Source: Pseudophaeobacter arcticus DSM 23566 (GTDB lineage: Bacteria; Pseudomonadota; Alphaproteobacteria; Rhodobacterales; Rhodobacteraceae). From it: 64,000 nt of DNA. Positions 14,681 through 23,817 of this stretch are shown one piece after another. The position numbers and the translations under genes are program-made. The stretch is taken from positions 1,628,729 to 1,692,728 of the forward strand of contig NZ_KI421507.1 in assembly GCF_000473205.1 (NCBI RefSeq), read 5' to 3'. The notes under the pieces are model-generated. The model made no database searches and was not told where the DNA came from. It worked only from the letters and a program-made list of their open reading frames with translations. The first letter of the stretch is position 1; every line of letters starts with the position of its first letter.

Positions 14681-15852
14681 GGGGTGTTTCCTTTGGAGAG
14701 CTCTGCGAGAATGTCAGCCGCATCTGCGTTGAGTGCAGGCGCGGAAAGTCGATTGCCGCGCGGGACATCACTGAAATGAACTGGCTGTTCGGGAACGTTG
14801 AGGCGACCCAAGGTTGGATGATCAACATCAGAGGTCAGTTGCCTCTCAACGACCTGGGGGGAGTTCCAAGCCTCGGCAACCGACTGAAGCAAGGCGGCCG
14901 GAATTCCTGCACTGGACAGGCTTGCAACAATCTCGCCCGTGGATCGTGTGCTGGCCCATCTGGCAATATAATCAGCCAGCGCAGGTTCGTTTTGGCGCCG
15001 CAACGCGTCGGTGGAAAATCGAGTGTCCTGTACCAGCTCCGGCTGCCCGATGACCTGGCAGAAGGTCGCAAACAGCCTGTCGTTCAGAACCGCAACAGCG
15101 AAAAAACCATCCTGGGCAGGATAGGTCCCAAACGGGGCAGATAGCGGATGACGGTTGCCTGTGCGGGTTGGAGAAACCTTCTCCATCAAGGTCCGGCATG
15201 CCAAGATCGGCATCATGGACATCAATGAGTCAAACAGAGCCACATCCACATATCGCCCCCTGCCGGTACGGCTGCGATCAAACAGCGCGACCATGGTGCC
15301 CCAGGCGGCAAACAGGCCGCCTGCGACGTCAGCCAGGGCTTCGCCAACCATGGTAGGTGCGCCGCTCGCCTCGCCGGTTGCATCCATCAGCCCGCTCATG
15401 GCTTGAATGATAATGTCATAGGCGGGCTTGGACGCATTTGCCCCGGTTTGGCCAAAGCCAGAGACCGAAACGTAAATCAGCGCTGGGAATTGTTCTCGCA
15501 GGTGTTTTTCACCCAGCCCCAACTTGTCCATCACGCCGGGGCGATAATTTTCAACCAATACATCGGCATCGCGCAACAACGCATGTACGGTGGCGCGCCC
15601 CGCATCGGATTTCAAATCCAAAACAATTGAGCGTTTGCCCCGGTTCACTGCCTGAAACAGCAGGCTTTCCCCCTGATCGAAGGGCCCGATGTGGCGATAG
15701 TCATCCCCGTGAGAGGATTCTACTTTGATCACATCCGCGCCCAAATCGGCCATCATTGCGGTGCAATATGGGCCAGCGAGAACACGGGTGAAATCCAGTA
15801 CCCGTACCCCGTCAAGGGGTTTTGCAGTCTGTGTGAGGGAGGTATCGTTCAT
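14677..15852 (-). CDS. CaiB/BaiF family (class III) CoA-transferase
   Basis: This is a 391-residue enzyme from the ATG at 15852, with GGAG seven bases upstream. Typical family elements are GVRVLDFTRVLAGPYC at the start, LVENYRPGVMDKLGLG, and KPAYDIIIQAMSG with Asp146 as the probable catalytic residue that forms the acyl anhydride. Class III enzymes move CoA between two acids without a ping-pong intermediate on the protein surface. The gene is first in an operon with an acyl-CoA dehydrogenase and is divergent from a LysR gene across 80 bases. This suggests substrate-induced control. The acid substrate cannot be deduced. Confidence 0.88.
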   Translation of the reverse strand: MNDTSLTQTAKPLDGVRVLDFTRVLAGPYCTAMMADLGADVIKVESSHGDDYRHIGPFDQGESLLFQAVNRGKRSIVLDLKSDAGRATVHALLRDADVLVENYRPGVMDKLGLGEKHLREQFPALIYVSVSGFGQTGANASKPAYDIIIQAMSGLMDATGEASGAPTMVGEALADVAGGLFAAWGTMVALFDRSRTGRGRYVDVALFDSLMSMMPILACRTLMEKVSPTRTGNRHPLSAPFGTYPAQDGFFAVAVLNDRLFATFCQVIGQPELVQDTRFSTDALRRQNEPALADYIARWASTRSTGEIVASLSSAGIPAALLQSVAEAWNSPQVVERQLTSDVDHPTLGRLNVPEQPVHFSDVPRGNRLSAPALNADAADILAELSKGNTP

Positions 15853-15896
15853 TGCAATCTCCGGCATGTGTTGCTGGAAACTAGGCAAGAACTTGA

Positions 15897-15944
15897 TATA
15901 GGGTGAAATATAGAGTTATCATATAGGAATAAATGAAACCTATA
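15897..15944. promoter_or_regulatory. Candidate LysR operator in the divergent promoter
   Basis: Three ATATAG copies start at 15897, 15908 and 15921. The last, as TATAGG, forms an inverted repeat with CCTATA (15939-15944) across 11 bases, overlapping the first codons of the LysR gene. This placement fits autorepression by LysR and activation of the CoA-transferase operon. The operator role is inferred. Confidence 0.5.
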
Positions 15945-16826
15945 CCTATCACCATGCGCCAGATAGATTATGTCGTTGCCACCGCAGATGGAGGCAGCAC
16001 AGCTGCGGCTGCGCGCATATTGAATGTGTCACAGCCATCGGTGTCGCTTGCTATTGCGAAGGTCGAGCAACATTTACAGCGTGCCCTGTTTGCCCGCACC
16101 TCTGGCCAGGGGGTTGTATTAACGTCTTTTGGCCACCTAAAGCTTGGTGAATTCAGAAATTTGCAAACGCAGGCGCGACAGGTTCTGGTCGCGGATGACC
16201 CCAATCGGGCCACTCTTAATCTGGGCGTTTTCTCGACCCTTGGTCCGCGGTATGCGCCGTCGCTGGTTCGCGGATTTCAAAGCGAAAACCCAACAGCACG
16301 CATATGCTTGTTTGAAGGCGATCTCGAGACCCTGTCGGCCTGGCTCGAAAGCGGAAAAATTGATATCGCCCTTATGTATGATTTTGGCCTGCCCTCGACA
16401 CTGGATGTCATCCCGTTGGCTGATGTGCGCCCCTATGGTCTTTTGCCGCAAGACCACCCGCTTGCCCACCGCAAGGAGGTTGCTGTCGCCGAGCTTCTTC
16501 AAGATCCGTTGATCTTGATGAACTTGCCGCACAGCCGCAGTTATTTCCTGACGCTGGCGCAGATGAACGGGATCACGCCAAAGATCGCCTATGAAACGAG
16601 CTCGGTTGAAATGCTACGCTCGATGGTCGCCAATCAGTTGGGCGTGGGCCTGTTGGCAACCGATATTCCGCATGAAACGGCCTATGACGGGCAAGCAGTT
16701 GTCCGAATGCCGCTGCAGGGAACCCTTGCCCCGCATCGTATTGCATTGGCCCGGTCTGGGCGGTTACGAACAAGTGCTCTGGCGAACAGGTTCTGCCACT
16801 TTTCAGCTCAATCGTTTGAGGTCTGA
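15933..16826 (+). CDS. LysR family transcriptional regulator
   Basis: This is a 297-residue regulator. The winged helix-turn-helix covers about residues 5-65 (MRQIDYVVATADGGSTAAAA, then LNVSQPSVSLAIAKVEQHL). The C-terminal effector domain has the type 2 periplasmic-binding fold, with HSRSYFLTLAQMNG and SVEMLRSMVANQLGVGLLAT typical of the family. It faces the CoA-transferase and acyl-CoA dehydrogenase operon and most likely controls it in response to the acid or its CoA ester. Start: ATG at 15933; inverted ATATAG-type elements overlap it. It converges with the aldolase gene, leaving only nine bases between stops. Confidence 0.88.
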   Translation: MKPIPITMRQIDYVVATADGGSTAAAARILNVSQPSVSLAIAKVEQHLQRALFARTSGQGVVLTSFGHLKLGEFRNLQTQARQVLVADDPNRATLNLGVFSTLGPRYAPSLVRGFQSENPTARICLFEGDLETLSAWLESGKIDIALMYDFGLPSTLDVIPLADVRPYGLLPQDHPLAHRKEVAVAELLQDPLILMNLPHSRSYFLTLAQMNGITPKIAYETSSVEMLRSMVANQLGVGLLATDIPHETAYDGQAVVRMPLQGTLAPHRIALARSGRLRTSALANRFCHFSAQSFEV

Positions 16827-16835
16827 GCGAATTTT

Positions 16836-17507
16836 CTAAGGTTTCAGGCCATAACCCGCAAAGGCTTGTTTCACCTCAGCCATCTGTTCTGAGTTCAGGA
16901 GTTTTGGGCTGCCAATGCTTAGGGAGGTGACATATCCCTTGGCCAAAGTTTCCAGCTCGATCATTCGCCACAGAGCGCGCTCCAGGCTGTCGCCTGTGAC
17001 CACGGCGCCGTGGTTGGCCATCAGGCAAGCGGATCGGGAACGCAGCGCCAGGAGCACCAGATCAGACAGTTCCTGGCTGCCAAAAAGTGCATAGCCCGCC
17101 ACAGGGACATCATCGCCCCCAAAGGCCGCCACCATATAGTGACAGGCCGGGATCGGCTGGTGGTTCATTGCCAGCGCGGTGCAAAAGACGGGATGGGCGT
17201 GCACGACGGCCATCTCCGTTGGTTTGGCCACAAGAATGTCCCGGTGAAACTGCCACTCAGAGGAGGGCTTCATCTGACCCCTGCGCAGCCGAGAGCCATC
17301 CAGGGGCAGCAAAACCAGCATGTCGGGGCGCATCTTTTCATAGTCCACCCCAGAGGGGGTGATCAGCATGCCATCGGTGGTGCGCAGAGAAATATTGCCC
17401 GAAACACCCTGATTGACACCCGAGGCCTGCATCGCCAGGCAGGCATCAATGATGGATTGTCGGGTGGCGGTGTTATCGCAATAGGGGCCAGGCATCGGAT
17501 CAGGCAT
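16836..17507 (-). CDS. Class II aldolase, probable 5-(methylthio)ribulose-1-phosphate aldolase
   Basis: This 223-residue protein is of the FucA/AraD zinc aldolase family. Metal ligands are expected at VVHAHP (His103, His105) and ANHG (His166), with Glu84 in KPSSEW as catalytic acid. The gene starts six bases after the stop of mtnA, so both are co-transcribed. In Rhodospirillum and some E. coli, such an aldolase next to MtnA works in the DHAP shunt. It splits methylthioribulose-1-P, or the 5-deoxy analogue, into DHAP and an aldehyde. The alternative is MtnB dehydratase, which has the same fold but would normally be joined by mtnC/mtnD genes, absent here. A second in-frame ATG is at 17495. Confidence 0.75.
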   Translation of the reverse strand: MPDPMPGPYCDNTATRQSIIDACLAMQASGVNQGVSGNISLRTTDGMLITPSGVDYEKMRPDMLVLLPLDGSRLRRGQMKPSSEWQFHRDILVAKPTEMAVVHAHPVFCTALAMNHQPIPACHYMVAAFGGDDVPVAGYALFGSQELSDLVLLALRSRSACLMANHGAVVTGDSLERALWRMIELETLAKGYVTSLSIGSPKLLNSEQMAEVKQAFAGYGLKP

Positions 17508-17512
17508 CGGCT

Positions 17513-18631
17513 CTAGGCCTTTGCCGCGACAAAAGACTGCGCCATGTCCGGGAACAGAGCCGCCAACCCAGCCTCGGACGCGGCACAGACCCCGCGTTCG
17601 GTGATCAGGCCGGTCACCAGATGATTGGGGGTCACGTCAAAGGCCGGGTTGCTGACCGGGGTTCCATCCGGGGTCACCTGCACGGTTGAGATCTCGCCCT
17701 TGGAGGAGGAGCCGCCCTGAATATGGCTGACCTCTTCAGCGGCGCGGTCCTCGATTGGGATCTCCGTGATCCCGTCCAGGACCGTCCAGTCGATTGTGGG
17801 CGAGGGCAGGGCGACATAAAAGGGCACATTGTTGTCTTTTGCTGCCAGCGCTTTGAGGTAGGTCCCGATCTTGTTGCAGACATCGCCCTGCCGGGTTGTG
17901 CGGTCGGTTCCGGTGATGACCATATCAACCAACCCGTGTTGCATCAGATGCCCGCCGGCGTTGTCGGTGATATAGCTATGGCTGATCCCATGGCTGCCCA
18001 GCTCCCAGGCGGTCAGAGCGCCCTGGTTACGCGGGCGGGTTTCATCCACCCAGACATGTAGCGGGATGCCTGCATCATGGGCGTGGTACATCGGGCTGGT
18101 GGCGGTGCCCCAGTCAACCGTGGCGATCCAGCCGGCGTTGCAATGGGTCAACAGGCGCACGGGGCTACCGTCGCTTTTCCGCGCGGCGATCTCCTGGATC
18201 AGCTGCAACCCATGTTGGCCGATGCGGCGGTTGATCTCCACATCTTCGTCGGCGATCTCATGCGCCAGAGACAGCGCAGCCTGGCGACGTTGTTCCAGAG
18301 GCAGGCCCATCAGCAGATCGCGGCACCGGTTCAGGGCCCATCGCAGGTTGATGGCAGTGGGGCGGGTCTGGTGCAGGGTTTCCCAAGCCCTTTGCAGGGC
18401 CGCATCGCCTGGATCCAGGCGCATGGCCAGCGCCATGCCATAGGCGGCGGTCGCGCCAATAAGCGGCGCCCCGCGAACATGCATGTCCTTGATGGCGCTG
18501 GCAAAGCCCTGCAGGCTATCCAATTGTTCAATCCGAAAGTCATGGGGCAGCCATCTTTGATCAATGATCTGCAGGGCCTCGGCGTCAGCGTCCCACCACA
18601 GGGATCTATAGGGTGTGCCGTCAACTTTCAT
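17513..18631 (-). CDS. mtnA: S-methyl-5-thioribose-1-phosphate isomerase
   Basis: This 372-residue enzyme converts methylthioribose-1-P to methylthioribulose-1-P during salvage of methylthioadenosine. Family motifs are [16 protein letters not shown] (residues 52-67), THCNAG with catalytic Cys164, and [19 protein letters not shown] with catalytic Asp243. The related eIF2B-alpha fold explains the GTDR segment. Length is normal. The downstream aldolase and the lack of nearby mtnBCD genes point to carbon recovery by the DHAP shunt; mtnK or mtnP is not in the window. The promoter should lie in the region holding a tandem GTATA array. Confidence 0.92.
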   Translation of the reverse strand: MKVDGTPYRSLWWDADAEALQIIDQRWLPHDFRIEQLDSLQGFASAIKDMHVRGAPLIGATAAYGMALAMRLDPGDAALQRAWETLHQTRPTAINLRWALNRCRDLLMGLPLEQRRQAALSLAHEIADEDVEINRRIGQHGLQLIQEIAARKSDGSPVRLLTHCNAGWIATVDWGTATSPMYHAHDAGIPLHVWVDETRPRNQGALTAWELGSHGISHSYITDNAGGHLMQHGLVDMVITGTDRTTRQGDVCNKIGTYLKALAAKDNNVPFYVALPSPTIDWTVLDGITEIPIEDRAAEEVSHIQGGSSSKGEISTVQVTPDGTPVSNPAFDVTPNHLVTGLITERGVCAASEAGLAALFPDMAQSFVAAKA

Positions 18632-18781
18632 GAATGATCTCCGCAGGTGGCAACAGGGGGGTACAGCCTGGTTAGCTGGCTTTGATTGTACCTTTATGAC
18701 AGATCAATGGGTGGGAGTGCGACCACTTCTTGGCAAAACAAAATACAGGCGATCATACTTGGCTTAGGTCCGGCGGCTTTG

Positions 18782-18854
18782 CCCCGTATATTTGCCCCGT
18801 ATAGATGTGCGCTGTATAGATGTGTCCCGTATAGTTTTCACTGTATAGATGTCT
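18782..18854. repeat. Five-unit degenerate tandem repeat (GTATAGATGTG core)
   Basis: GTATA occurs at 18786, 18799, 18814, 18829 and 18843, at 13-15 base steps. Most units extend to GTATAGATGTG and are preceded by CCC or GCT. The array is about 150 bases upstream of mtnA (which reads leftward). Helically phased operator sites or a slippage product are both possible. Type and function unknown. Confidence 0.6.
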
Positions 18855-18890
18855 GTCAGGGGCATTGACGTGGCGATCCGGCCCGGCGGT

Positions 18891-19121
18891 CTACGCGCCA
18901 GCGTTGCGGGCGCGCAGGCCTCTTTCATAGGCGGCAGTGAGAATAATCTGCCATTTTCGCGGGGTCGTGCGATATTCAGGTTCCACATCAATGCGCAGAC
19001 AGGTATCGGAGGTTTCCAAACTATTGGGACCTTTGCGGGCTGCCGCTGAGACGCATCTTTCGAGGGACCAGAAGTCTTGTACCATCGGGTTGTCTGCGAC
19101 CAGGTTGCTAAGTAGGATCAA
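18891..19121 (-). CDS. Possible small protein, unrecognised
   Basis: A TTG at 19121 is preceded by AAGGAG at seven bases and would give a 76-residue protein beginning MILLSNLVADNPMVQDFW. A GTG at 19145 would add eight residues. The product has mixed helix composition, two Cys and a basic C terminus (YERGLRARNAGA). It looks more protein-like than other frames here but has no recognised family. It lies between the tandem array and the TAXI transporter operon and might be spurious. Confidence 0.35.
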   Translation of the reverse strand: MILLSNLVADNPMVQDFWSLERCVSAAARKGPNSLETSDTCLRIDVEPEYRTTPRKWQIILTAAYERGLRARNAGA

Positions 19122-19604
19122 ACTGCGCTCCTTTTGAGGTATCACGTCACTCGCGTCAGGGTTGCGTTTTTGGATTGGAAATGTGTTTAAACCAACCTGC
19201 GGCCTAAGTCAGTATTTGATTTGAAAAAACGAATATTTCTTGCTGGTTTTCTGATCCCCCCCCGCAGAACCGGCCTGCAAGGGTCAATCAGGTTGAGATC
19301 CCCCTTGCACTCACCTGCGACATTCTGCCACACTGCCGCGACTCTTGAGGGGGAGGGTGCCGGGGAAAATTGGCGGGCTTTTGTCACATGCGAGAAAAGT
19401 GCCGTCTCATCCACTTCGCTTGATTTTGAAGCGCTTGACAGGTTGGGACCGCAAGGGGCTAGCTTGATGCGTGCAATCAGATCAGCCCTTATTCATCGCG
19501 TTGGCCCTTTGGCCCGGGGTGAAATTAGAGTGAGTGTGAGCCTATCGCCGTTCCAACGTAGAAGGGTGAAATTTCATGAAAAACATCGTGGGAGAAATCT
19601 AAAC

Positions 19605-20570
19605 ATGAAACATACAAAACTAACCGTCGGAGCCTTGGTGACTGCGGCCTTTATGGCACCAGCAGCACAGGCGCAGGAATATATTACAATCGGTACGGGC
19701 GGTGTGACCGGTGTGTATTACCCAACAGGTGGCGCGATTTGCCGCCTGGTAAACAAGAGCCGCAAAGAGCACGGGTTCAAATGCGCCGTGGAATCCACCG
19801 GTGGCTCTGTCTACAACATCAACACCATCCGCGAAGGCGAATTGCAGTTTGGCGTTGCCCAGTCCGATTGGCAGCACCATGCCTATCACGGCACCTCCAA
19901 ATTCTCCGAAAACGGCCCCTTTGAAGGCCTGCGCGCGGTATTCTCGGTGCATCCTGAGCCCTTTACCGTTGTGGCACGTGCCGATGCCGGCATCACCACC
20001 TTTGACGATCTGAAAGGCAAGCGCGTCAACATTGGTAACCCCGGCTCCGGTCAGCGTGGCACCATGGAAGTTCTGATGAACGCCAAAGGCTGGGGCATGG
20101 AAGATTTTGCACTGGCAACCGAGCTGAAAGCGGCTGAACAGTCTGCAGCCCTGTGTGACAACCAGATCGACGCCATGGTCTACACCGTTGGTCACCCCTC
20201 TGGTTCGATCCAGGAAGCCACCACCGCCTGCGATTCCGTACTGGTAACCGTTGATGGCGACGCCGTGACCAAACTGGTTGAAGACAACGCCTTTTACCGC
20301 ACCGCCACCATCCCCGGTGGCATGTATCGCGGCTCTGACGCGGACGTACAGACCTTTGGTGTGGGCGCGACCTTTGTCTCCTCCACCGATGTTCCGGACG
20401 AGGCGGTCTATGCGGTTGTGAAATCGGTGTTTGAAAACTTTGATGCCTTCCGCAAACTGCACCCTGCCTTTGCAAATCTGAAGCCTGAAGAGATGATCGC
20501 CGATGGTTTGTCTGCACCGCTGCATGACGGTGCGGCCAAATACTACCGTGAAAAAGGTTGGATCGAGTAA
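19605..20570 (+). CDS. TAXI family TRAP transporter solute-binding protein
   Basis: This is a 321-residue periplasmic receptor. The ATG at 19605 was chosen because the preceding GGGAG fits and because it gives a clean signal peptide (MKHTKLTVGALVTAAFMAPA, cleavage after AQA). The upstream in-frame extension is not protein-like. The mature start QEYITIGTGGVTGVYYPTGG and later VNIGNPGSGQRGTMEVLM are the TAXI (TRAP-associated extracytoplasmic immunogenic) signature, related to glutamate/glutamine receptors. It delivers a ligand, likely a small organic anion, to the fused permease encoded 145 bases downstream. A hairpin lies between the two genes, which would let the receptor be made in excess. 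Ligand is not known. Confidence 0.9.
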   Translation: MKHTKLTVGALVTAAFMAPAAQAQEYITIGTGGVTGVYYPTGGAICRLVNKSRKEHGFKCAVESTGGSVYNINTIREGELQFGVAQSDWQHHAYHGTSKFSENGPFEGLRAVFSVHPEPFTVVARADAGITTFDDLKGKRVNIGNPGSGQRGTMEVLMNAKGWGMEDFALATELKAAEQSAALCDNQIDAMVYTVGHPSGSIQEATTACDSVLVTVDGDAVTKLVEDNAFYRTATIPGGMYRGSDADVQTFGVGATFVSSTDVPDEAVYAVVKSVFENFDAFRKLHPAFANLKPEEMIADGLSAPLHDGAAKYYREKGWIE

Positions 20571-20589
20571 TAAATCCAACGACATAGGG

Positions 20590-20611
20590 AGGGGCGCGAT
20601 TTCGTGCCCCT
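20590..20611 (+). terminator. Intra-operon attenuator hairpin after the TAXI receptor
   Basis: AGGGGCGCGA pairs with TCGTGCCCCT (one G-U), followed by TTCACCTT. A second GC palindrome (GGGGGTACCCCC) lies near 20625. Such hairpins after binding-protein genes commonly lower permease expression relative to receptor. Confidence 0.55.
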
Positions 20612-20715
20612 TTCACCTTACGAGGGGGTACCCCCCAAAACCAATAATATCAGACAGGGTCCGCAACAGGGGGCTTTCCCCATAGGACGGATCACTTCTG
20701 TATGGGAGATTATCC

Positions 20716-23700
20716 ATGACATCCGATGTTCAGGGAAATCGACCGCTTAGCGAAGATGAACTGCAGGAACTGGTCGCCTCCTCTGATGCGGGTGCGCGCA
20801 ACCCGGTCGGAGCTGTGGGACTGTCCCTTGCCATCATCGCTGTGAGCTGGTCCGTTTTTCAAGTCATTCTCGCCTCACCGCTGGCAAATTACCTGCTACC
20901 GGGCGCGGTCAACAATAATTCGCGTCTGATCCATCTTGCCTTTGCGCTGATGCTGGGCTTCATGGCCTATCCGGCGATGGGCCGCGAAAGCCGCAATCTG
21001 ATTTCCTTTGCGCTTGGACATCTTGGCACCGTTCTTGGGCTGGGCGCCTTTACGGTGGCGGTGATGGTTACGGTCTCGCCGGATATCTCCATGAATGTGG
21101 CCGTTGTGATTGGTGCCGTGGTTGCGCTGGCGCTGGTGGCTCCCACCTTCCTGAATGGCACTGGTGTCGCCACCGCAGTGGAACGCATCGTCAGTGCCTG
21201 TGGGGTGTTTGCGGCGATTGTGGTGCTGTTTTACAGCGCCTTTGCCATTCTGGGCCAATACCTGTTGGGCAGCTGGAACACCACCCTGCAGGGTGTGGCG
21301 CTGGTACTGGCACTGGCCATGGGCGCCTGGTTTGTGCTCACCTATGTTCGGCAATGGAAAACCCCCGAAAGCGGTTTTGTTCCGGTTCAGGACTGGGCCC
21401 TGGCCGGGGCCGGGGTCTTTGTCGCCATCTATGGCTATCTGAACTATCAAAAGATCGTCGACAGCGGCGGCCTGGCGGATGACATCGACAAGTTCTACGC
21501 CCTTGCAGGTCTCTTGATACTGTTCGAGGCGGCGCGCCGCGCGTTGGGGCCGGCCATGGCGATTATTGCCACGGTATTTCTGGCCTATGTTTTCTTTGGC
21601 GCCTCTGACTGGGTGCCCGAAGTCATTCGCTGGAAGGGCGCAAGCCTGAAAAAAGCGATGAGCCATATGTGGATCACCTCTGAAGGTGTCTTTGGTATCG
21701 CGCTTGGGGTTTCGACTAAATTTGTCTTTCTTTTTGTGCTCTTCGGCGCACTTCTTGATAAGGCCGGGGCAGGGAACTACTTTATCAAAATGGCCTTTGG
21801 TGCCCTGGGCCACCTGCGCGGTGGTCCGGCCAAGGCGGCTGTTGTGGGTTCTGCGGCAACCGGGCTTATCTCGGGTTCTTCGATTGCCAATGTGGTCACC
21901 ACCGGCACCTTTACCATTCCGCTGATGAAGCGGGTCGGCTTCTCATCCGAGCAGGCCGGATCGGTCGAGGTTGCCTCATCCGTCAACGGCCAGATCATGC
22001 CACCCGTGATGGGGGCCGCGGCCTTTTTGATGGTTGAATATGTCGGCATTTCCTATGTCGAGGTGATCACCCACGCCTTTCTGCCGGCGGCGATTTCCTA
22101 TATCGCACTGGTCTATATCGTGCATCTGGAGGCGGTGAAGCGCAATATGCCCACATTGGGCAACCGCGAAGTCCACATGACCCGCACCATTCTGGGCATG
22201 GCGAGCTTTTTTGCGGTCTTTGCCGGACTTTGCTACGGCAGCCAATTCCCGGTGGAGGCGGCCTATAGATGGGCGCCGAGTATTGCTGGATTCCTGATGT
22301 TTGGCGTGGTCTTTGCCATCTATCTGGCCCTGGTGGCTTTGGCGTCCGGCATCGATGATCTCGAGCCGGATGACCCCAATGCCGAAGAGATCGAACTGCC
22401 GGATATCTCCAAGATCTACAAAGCGGGTCTGCACTATATGCTGCCCATCGTGGTGCTGGTGTATTTCCTGATGATCGAGCAGAAATCTCCGGGGCTTTCG
22501 GCCTTCTGGGCCACGGCACTGCTGTTTGTCATCCTTCTGACCCAAAAACCCATCAAGGCGATTTTTCGCAAACAAAGCAACATGATGCCCACCTTTGTTG
22601 AGGGCTGTCATGACCTGTGGAGCGGCTTGATTGACGGCTCTCGCAACATGATCGGTATCGCCCTTGCAACGGCGACGGCCGGTGTGATCGTGGGCACGGT
22701 GACGCTGACAGGGGTTGGTCAGGTGATGGCCGAGCTGGTGGAAACCATGGCCTATGGGCTCACCTATCTGAGCGCAATGGCAGTTCACGCCATCAGCCCG
22801 CTGACCGATTTTGTTGGCATTACCAGCTTTCAGGGCACCGTGGCGGAACGCGCCGCAGACATGACCGGTACCATCCTGGTCTTTGTGCTGATTTGCGTTG
22901 GTCTGTTGTCGCTGGTGCTGGGCATGGGTCTGCCGACAACCGCCAACTATATCGTTGTCAGCTCGCTGATGGCGGGGGTTGTGGTGGAACTGGGGGCGCA
23001 GTCGGGTCTGATCGTGCCGCTGATCGCCGTGCATCTCTTTGTCTTCTACTTTGGGATCATGGCCGATGTGACCCCACCGGTGGGGCTGGCCAGCTTTGCT
23101 GCCGCCGCTGTGTCCGGCGGTGACGCCATCCGCACCGGCTTTGTCGCCTTCTTTTATAGTTTGCGAACAGTGGCTTTGCCCTTTGTCTTCATCTTCAACA
23201 CCGATCTGTTGTTGATAGATGTCACCTGGGTTCAAGGCATTATGGTCGCCATATCTGCAACCATTGCCATCCTGGTCTTTACCGCCGGCACCATGGGCTA
23301 TTTTGTCACCCGCAGTAGGCTGTATGAAAGCTTCCTCTTGGTCTTTGTCGCCTTTGCGCTGTTCCGTCCGGACTTCTTTATGAACCGGATCATGCCGCCC
23401 CACACGGAAGTTGCCCCAACCGAACTGGTGCAGGCACTTGGCGCGGCAGAGGCGGGACAGCAGCTGCGTCTCACCATTGAGGGGCCCGATTTTGACACCG
23501 GCGAAATTGCCTCGACAACGCTGATTGTCGAAGCGATCGAAGGGCTGGATGGTGCTGCCTTGGCTGAAAAGGCCGGGCTGATCCTGTTGCCCGAAGGCAG
23601 CCAGATGAACCTGGATGCACCGGGCTTTGGGACCCCGGCGGAACAAGATCTGGGCAGCTTTGACTTTTACGGGGATACACCTGTTTTTGTGAAGGAAATC

Positions 23701-23817
23701 CTGGCACCAGTTGATCAGCTGCCCAAGGAGTTGGTGTTCATTCCAGCGCTTTTGCTGCTGGGTCTGATTGCCATGATGCAACGCGGCCGCGTCCGCAGAG
23801 AAGGAGATCCAGCATGA
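20716..23817 (+). CDS. TRAP transporter fused permease (4TM/12TM), TAXI type
   Basis: This is a 1033-residue inner-membrane protein. The N-terminal third contains the small DctQ-like 4TM part. The rest is the DctM-like large permease with many hydrophobic helices and the conserved run SAATGLISGSSIANVVTTGT, then MPPVMGAAAFLMVEY, repeated in the second half by MGLPTTANYIVVSSLMAGV and DVTPPVGLASFAAAA. Fused QM proteins of this kind always pair with TAXI receptors and use an ion gradient for import. The C terminus after residue ~860 is a hydrophilic domain before a last hydrophobic helix. Its stop overlaps the start of a universal stress protein gene (ATGA). Confidence 0.9.
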   Translation: MTSDVQGNRPLSEDELQELVASSDAGARNPVGAVGLSLAIIAVSWSVFQVILASPLANYLLPGAVNNNSRLIHLAFALMLGFMAYPAMGRESRNLISFALGHLGTVLGLGAFTVAVMVTVSPDISMNVAVVIGAVVALALVAPTFLNGTGVATAVERIVSACGVFAAIVVLFYSAFAILGQYLLGSWNTTLQGVALVLALAMGAWFVLTYVRQWKTPESGFVPVQDWALAGAGVFVAIYGYLNYQKIVDSGGLADDIDKFYALAGLLILFEAARRALGPAMAIIATVFLAYVFFGASDWVPEVIRWKGASLKKAMSHMWITSEGVFGIALGVSTKFVFLFVLFGALLDKAGAGNYFIKMAFGALGHLRGGPAKAAVVGSAATGLISGSSIANVVTTGTFTIPLMKRVGFSSEQAGSVEVASSVNGQIMPPVMGAAAFLMVEYVGISYVEVITHAFLPAAISYIALVYIVHLEAVKRNMPTLGNREVHMTRTILGMASFFAVFAGLCYGSQFPVEAAYRWAPSIAGFLMFGVVFAIYLALVALASGIDDLEPDDPNAEEIELPDISKIYKAGLHYMLPIVVLVYFLMIEQKSPGLSAFWATALLFVILLTQKPIKAIFRKQSNMMPTFVEGCHDLWSGLIDGSRNMIGIALATATAGVIVGTVTLTGVGQVMAELVETMAYGLTYLSAMAVHAISPLTDFVGITSFQGTVAERAADMTGTILVFVLICVGLLSLVLGMGLPTTANYIVVSSLMAGVVVELGAQSGLIVPLIAVHLFVFYFGIMADVTPPVGLASFAAAAVSGGDAIRTGFVAFFYSLRTVALPFVFIFNTDLLLIDVTWVQGIMVAISATIAILVFTAGTMGYFVTRSRLYESFLLVFVAFALFRPDFFMNRIMPPHTEVAPTELVQALGAAEAGQQLRLTIEGPDFDTGEIASTTLIVEAIEGLDGAALAEKAGLILLPEGSQMNLDAPGFGTPAEQDLGSFDFYGDTPVFVKEILAPVDQLPKELVFIPALLLLGLIAMMQRGRVRREGDPA

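Noticed and set aside
18686..18868. Small plus-strand protein over the tandem array
   Set aside because: It merely reads through the repeats (Tyr-Arg-Cys pattern) and lacks a ribosome site.
21976..23781. Very long minus-strand open frame
   Set aside because: It is the antisense of the fused TRAP permease, rich in His/Gln/Gly as expected of shadow frames in GC-rich DNA.
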